The translations under genes were made by a program, and so were the position numbers. A DNA stretch of 64,000 bases from Obelidium mucronatum (lineage: Eukaryota; Chytridiomycota; Chytridiomycetes; Chytridiales; Chytriomycetaceae), in the NCBI GenBank assembly GCA_025765595.1, contig JAIVFH010000001.1, positions 434,001 to 498,000 of the forward strand. Direction: 5' to 3'. How positions within the stretch are numbered: position 1 is the first letter of the stretch; every line of letters begins with the position of its first letter. The notes under the pieces are model-generated. The model saw nothing but the letters and a program-made list of their open reading frames with translations. It ran no database searches and had not been told where the DNA came from. This document shows positions 61,699-64,000 of the stretch, in pieces.

Positions 61699-62114
61699 AT
61701 GAACACTTCAACCAAACTCGCTCTACAGAAACAGCAGCCCTCTTCATCAACAACAACGTCAGAACCACAAACTGACTCCGTTTCCCGTGCCGAAGAAGCT
61801 GCAAACCGCCACTTTGCTCTTGCAAAGGCTTACTTTGACCCTCTAGGAAAGTCCCTCGATCGGGTGCGTTTTCACTTTTCTCCTTGGTTTACATGTAAAC
61901 TGTTGGCATTGCTAATTGGTGTTTGACTCAGGCGGCCGCTTTGGCGGCTCAGGAAGCTATGGCGGAAAAGGAGTTACGGAGGCAAACCCAGTCATCATCA
62001 TCTTCTTCTTCAGCGAGGGGCCTAATACTCAATCCAACTTTTCATGTGCAAGTAAACAATCAGCAAATTAATTCAGCAAACGCAAATCGGGTTTTCGTCA
62101 ACTCATCGAAATAA
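61699..62114 (+). CDS. Unrecognised small helical protein
   Basis: Two exons (61699-61863, 61932-62114), 115 codons in frame. A Thr/Ser-rich start, then helix SRAEEAANRHFALAKAYF and AAALAAQEAMAEKELRRQT, then a serine run and FHVQVNNQQIN. No family recognised. Confidence 0.6.
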
Positions 62115-62215
62115 AGACAGCGGAATTATTTTATGGATATACATTTAGTAATGAAGAGACCTTTAAGAAAGACACCAAAAGAGAGGTTTAAATAGGATAA
62201 ATAAAGAACTGCAGT

Positions 62216-62944
62216 TTATGAAAGGGATGATCTCCGAATCGGATAACTTGGTCGTGGTACAGCAGAAATTCCTTGAGTAGATGCATAGGTCACTACGATA
62301 GTTGGAATATTCTGAGACCCAGGAGTCACGTCCGAAGAATCTTCATCCTGCACGATTGCCAAAGCCGTCAAGTTAGCCCTCAGTTTTGAGTTTGAAGCCC
62401 ACCAAAACCACTCTTGGCGATTCCCATCGTTTTCAAAGTCAGCTCTTTCCTCCTCTTGGGTCCCGCTTATCTCCACATTGCATTCGTTCAGTTCTCGATA
62501 TAAATCCAGCCGGCTCTGCCGGCCACTGCCACTTGGGCCAACAACATCATGTTCATTGGTTGGAATCACTGTCGTCTGAAAGCCCATACCATCCTCAACC
62601 CCTTCAAAACTTTTCTTGTACACGGGCAACGGCTCGTCCTCAAAGTCCGGTGTGCAATCATACTGTCTTGCTCTCCTCCGTTCAATTTCCCGCTCCATTC
62701 TTCTGGTTTCGCGGACCGTCTTGATAATAATACAAACGAGGATGGACAATGCAATAAGAAATGCGATTGAGATGGCAATGATGATGGGAATAGCGATAGC
62801 TAGTGGAACTTGTGTGTCAAGGCCAACGGTGGTTGCTTGTTGGTTTTGTTTTGGTTGTGTGATGGCAGGAAGGAGAGACGGGAAAGGCAGTATTCCGCCA
62901 ATATTTGGCGGCGTCAGTATTGTAGACTTCAGAGCTATAGCCAT
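62216..62944 (-). CDS. Single-pass membrane protein with LPxY motif
   Basis: 242 codons, one exon. A 40-residue outer segment, a membrane helix near residues 46-75 (IPIIIAISIAFLIALSILVC), a basic stop-transfer (RRMEREIERRRARQ), then FEDEPLPVYKK and a disordered cytoplasmic tail. Same topology and DEPLPxY motif as the following small gene; a family of short membrane proteins with WW-type ligands. Confidence 0.65.
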   Translation of the reverse strand: MAIALKSTILTPPNIGGILPFPSLLPAITQPKQNQQATTVGLDTQVPLAIAIPIIIAISIAFLIALSILVCIIIKTVRETRRMEREIERRRARQYDCTPDFEDEPLPVYKKSFEGVEDGMGFQTTVIPTNEHDVVGPSGSGRQSRLDLYRELNECNVEISGTQEEERADFENDGNRQEWFWWASNSKLRANLTALAIVQDEDSSDVTPGSQNIPTIVVTYASTQGISAVPRPSYPIRRSSLS

Positions 62945-63340
62945 GCTAACAGGAATGAGGCGATATCAATTGCTTCTTGGTTGAGTTTGCTTGGTTATTT
63001 TGTTGTGCTGCGTTGCCAATCACCTGCTCATTCAATTGCTTGGGTTTTTGGGCTTGGCTTGCCGTTGAACAAGGGCGCCTAAGTTTTCTACATTCCTTTG
63101 TAATGCTCAACTGATGTTTTTGGCATACTGGATACCTATTAACATCTCGAAAAGAATATTGGATGAGATATCAAAAAATTCGTACAACAGAAAAGACATT
63201 ATGGGGAAGGTGATGATGCATTTCATTGCATTATTATATGTTTATTTTCAAAGGGTGGTGTCATATTCCGTTGGTTGGGAAACAATCATAGAGACGCAGA
63301 TGTTGGTGAAGGGCTGGTCCACTTGAGAACCAAAATATTT
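62945..63340. other. Intergenic
   Basis: No supported gene. Short frames here lack an initiator context, motifs or composition typical of coding sequence in this window. Confidence 0.45.
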
Positions 63341-63544
63341 TCACACCAAGTATTGCGGAAGAGGCTCGTCATCTTTGTATTCTGGAACAGGTCGGCTTGC
63401 GATTTCCAAGGCAGCAGCTTTCTTTTGCTGCACTTGTTGATAGTAAAAGTGACAGGCAGCCGCGGCGAGTACAAGGGCCAAAATTATGTAGAAGGCGGCA
63501 GGGGTACTTTCGCTTTGAATTTCGTGTTTTGATACTTCGTCCAT
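63341..63544 (-). CDS. 67-residue membrane protein with VPEY/LPQY tail
   Basis: One exon. The N-terminal 16 residues are polar, then a membrane helix (FYIILALVLAAAACHFYY), a short basic stretch and the tail RPVPEYKDDEPLPQYLV at the C-terminus. The paired PxY motifs separated by an acidic KDDE recur in the gene at the right edge and in the 62.2 kb gene. Confidence 0.65.
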   Translation of the reverse strand: MDEVSKHEIQSESTPAAFYIILALVLAAAACHFYYQQVQQKKAAALEIASRPVPEYKDDEPLPQYLV

Positions 63545-63879
63545 TGTAGTTGTAACTAATGTTTTTTAGAAGTCTTTTTTCGAGCGCCTTCAATATAAAT
63601 CAATCGTGGAATTTCAATGATACGTATTATTTGATATGATTTCCATGACATGCCGTGATTTCGAATATGAAAATCTTGCAAAAATCTTATCAAGCACTTA
63701 TCCACAACGACGATGATGACATAAGCCAACACTCTGTCAATCCATTTCAATTCTCCTTGCCCTTCGTGAGCCATTCAGACGCTATAATCACTGAAAGTAG
63801 CAACTTTCTAATTGAAACTTGGGCATGAGAAATATACTTTTATTTAAACTTGGCCTGAATGGAATAAAAGGCGAGAGCT
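63545..63879. other. Intergenic
   Basis: A 72-codon minus frame (63774-63556, MAHEGQGELKWIDRVL) is possible but has no supporting feature. Otherwise nothing is seen. Confidence 0.4.
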
Positions 63880-64000
63880 TTAAGAAGACGCCCGATATTC
63901 AGGTAACTGTTCATCATCAATATATGCAGGAGCTTCTAAGTCAGTGTGTGTGTCTCTTTTCTGGGTTCGCGACCATCGATAAACAGAAAATAGAATTGCA
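63880..64000 (-). CDS. Partial gene: C-terminus with APAY/LPEY tail
   Basis: Runs off the right edge; the 5' part is missing. The frame gives ILFSVYRW (end of a hydrophobic segment), RTQKRDTHTDL, then EAPAYIDDEQLPEYRASS and a TAA at 63880. It matches the neighbour's tail (PVPEY-KDDE-PLPQY) in spacing, so it is a third or fourth member of the same family. Confidence 0.6.
   Translation of the reverse strand, partial: AILFSVYRWSRTQKRDTHTDLEAPAYIDDEQLPEYRASS

Noticed and set aside
63556..63774. 72-codon minus frame MAHEGQGELKW
   Set aside because: No paralogue, motif or splice link to neighbours; kept only as a note.

Overview
The window looks like nuclear DNA of a zoosporic (chytrid-type) fungus. 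Genes are densely packed and split by short GT-AG introns, mostly 50-80 nt. Fungal markers include a chitin synthase carrying a myosin motor and a Kha1-type K+/H+ antiporter. The RJL-family GTPase at 39.3-40.3 kb is usually confined to flagellated eukaryotes, which points to a fungus with swimming spores. I see no bacterial, organellar, viral or CRISPR sequence and no rRNA or tRNA gene.

Layout. 0.3-3.2 kb: antiporter. 3.5-5.9 kb: two paralogous membrane proteins with C-terminal PPxY motifs. 6.1-10.4 kb: divergent pair, a CUE-like/DUF1771/Smr protein and a USP-family deubiquitinase. 10.5-20.7 kb: four G-protein alpha genes around one unrecognised gene; a fifth alpha gene lies at 47.8-49.6 kb. 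20.8-24.4 kb: a SNF5 subunit with a GATA finger, then adenylosuccinate synthetase. 24.6-30.5 kb: motor chitin synthase. 30.6-32.7 kb: biotin-protein ligase. 32.8-36.7 kb: protein with four cyclic-nucleotide-binding (CNB) domains, an F-box and leucine-rich repeats. 37.2-45.2 kb: Hrd1 ubiquitin ligase, RJL GTPase, ArfGAP, a PLP enzyme and UBA3. 45.5-47.7 kb: second CNB protein. 49.7-51.2 kb: unrecognised protein. 51.8-54.1 kb: a probably myristoylated kinase and a truncated copy of its coiled coil. 54.3-55.5 kb: two unrecognised genes. 55.9-64 kb: small proteins with cysteine-rich tails or PxY motifs, a DRY-motif seven-helix receptor and a TMEM53-like hydrolase.

Themes. Heterotrimeric G-protein and cyclic-nucleotide signalling dominate (five G-alpha, one receptor, two CNB proteins), followed by ubiquitin/NEDD8 functions (USP, Hrd1, UBA3, F-box, CUE) and small membrane proteins with WW-binding-type PxY motifs.

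Main oddity. Many otherwise conserved genes contain single-base +1 frame breaks, while neighbours several kb long have none. Most breaks can be closed by ignoring the T of an in-frame TGN codon. This could be insertion error in the assembly, gene decay or +1 translational frameshifting. Coordinates for the affected genes are outer limits, not clean reading frames.
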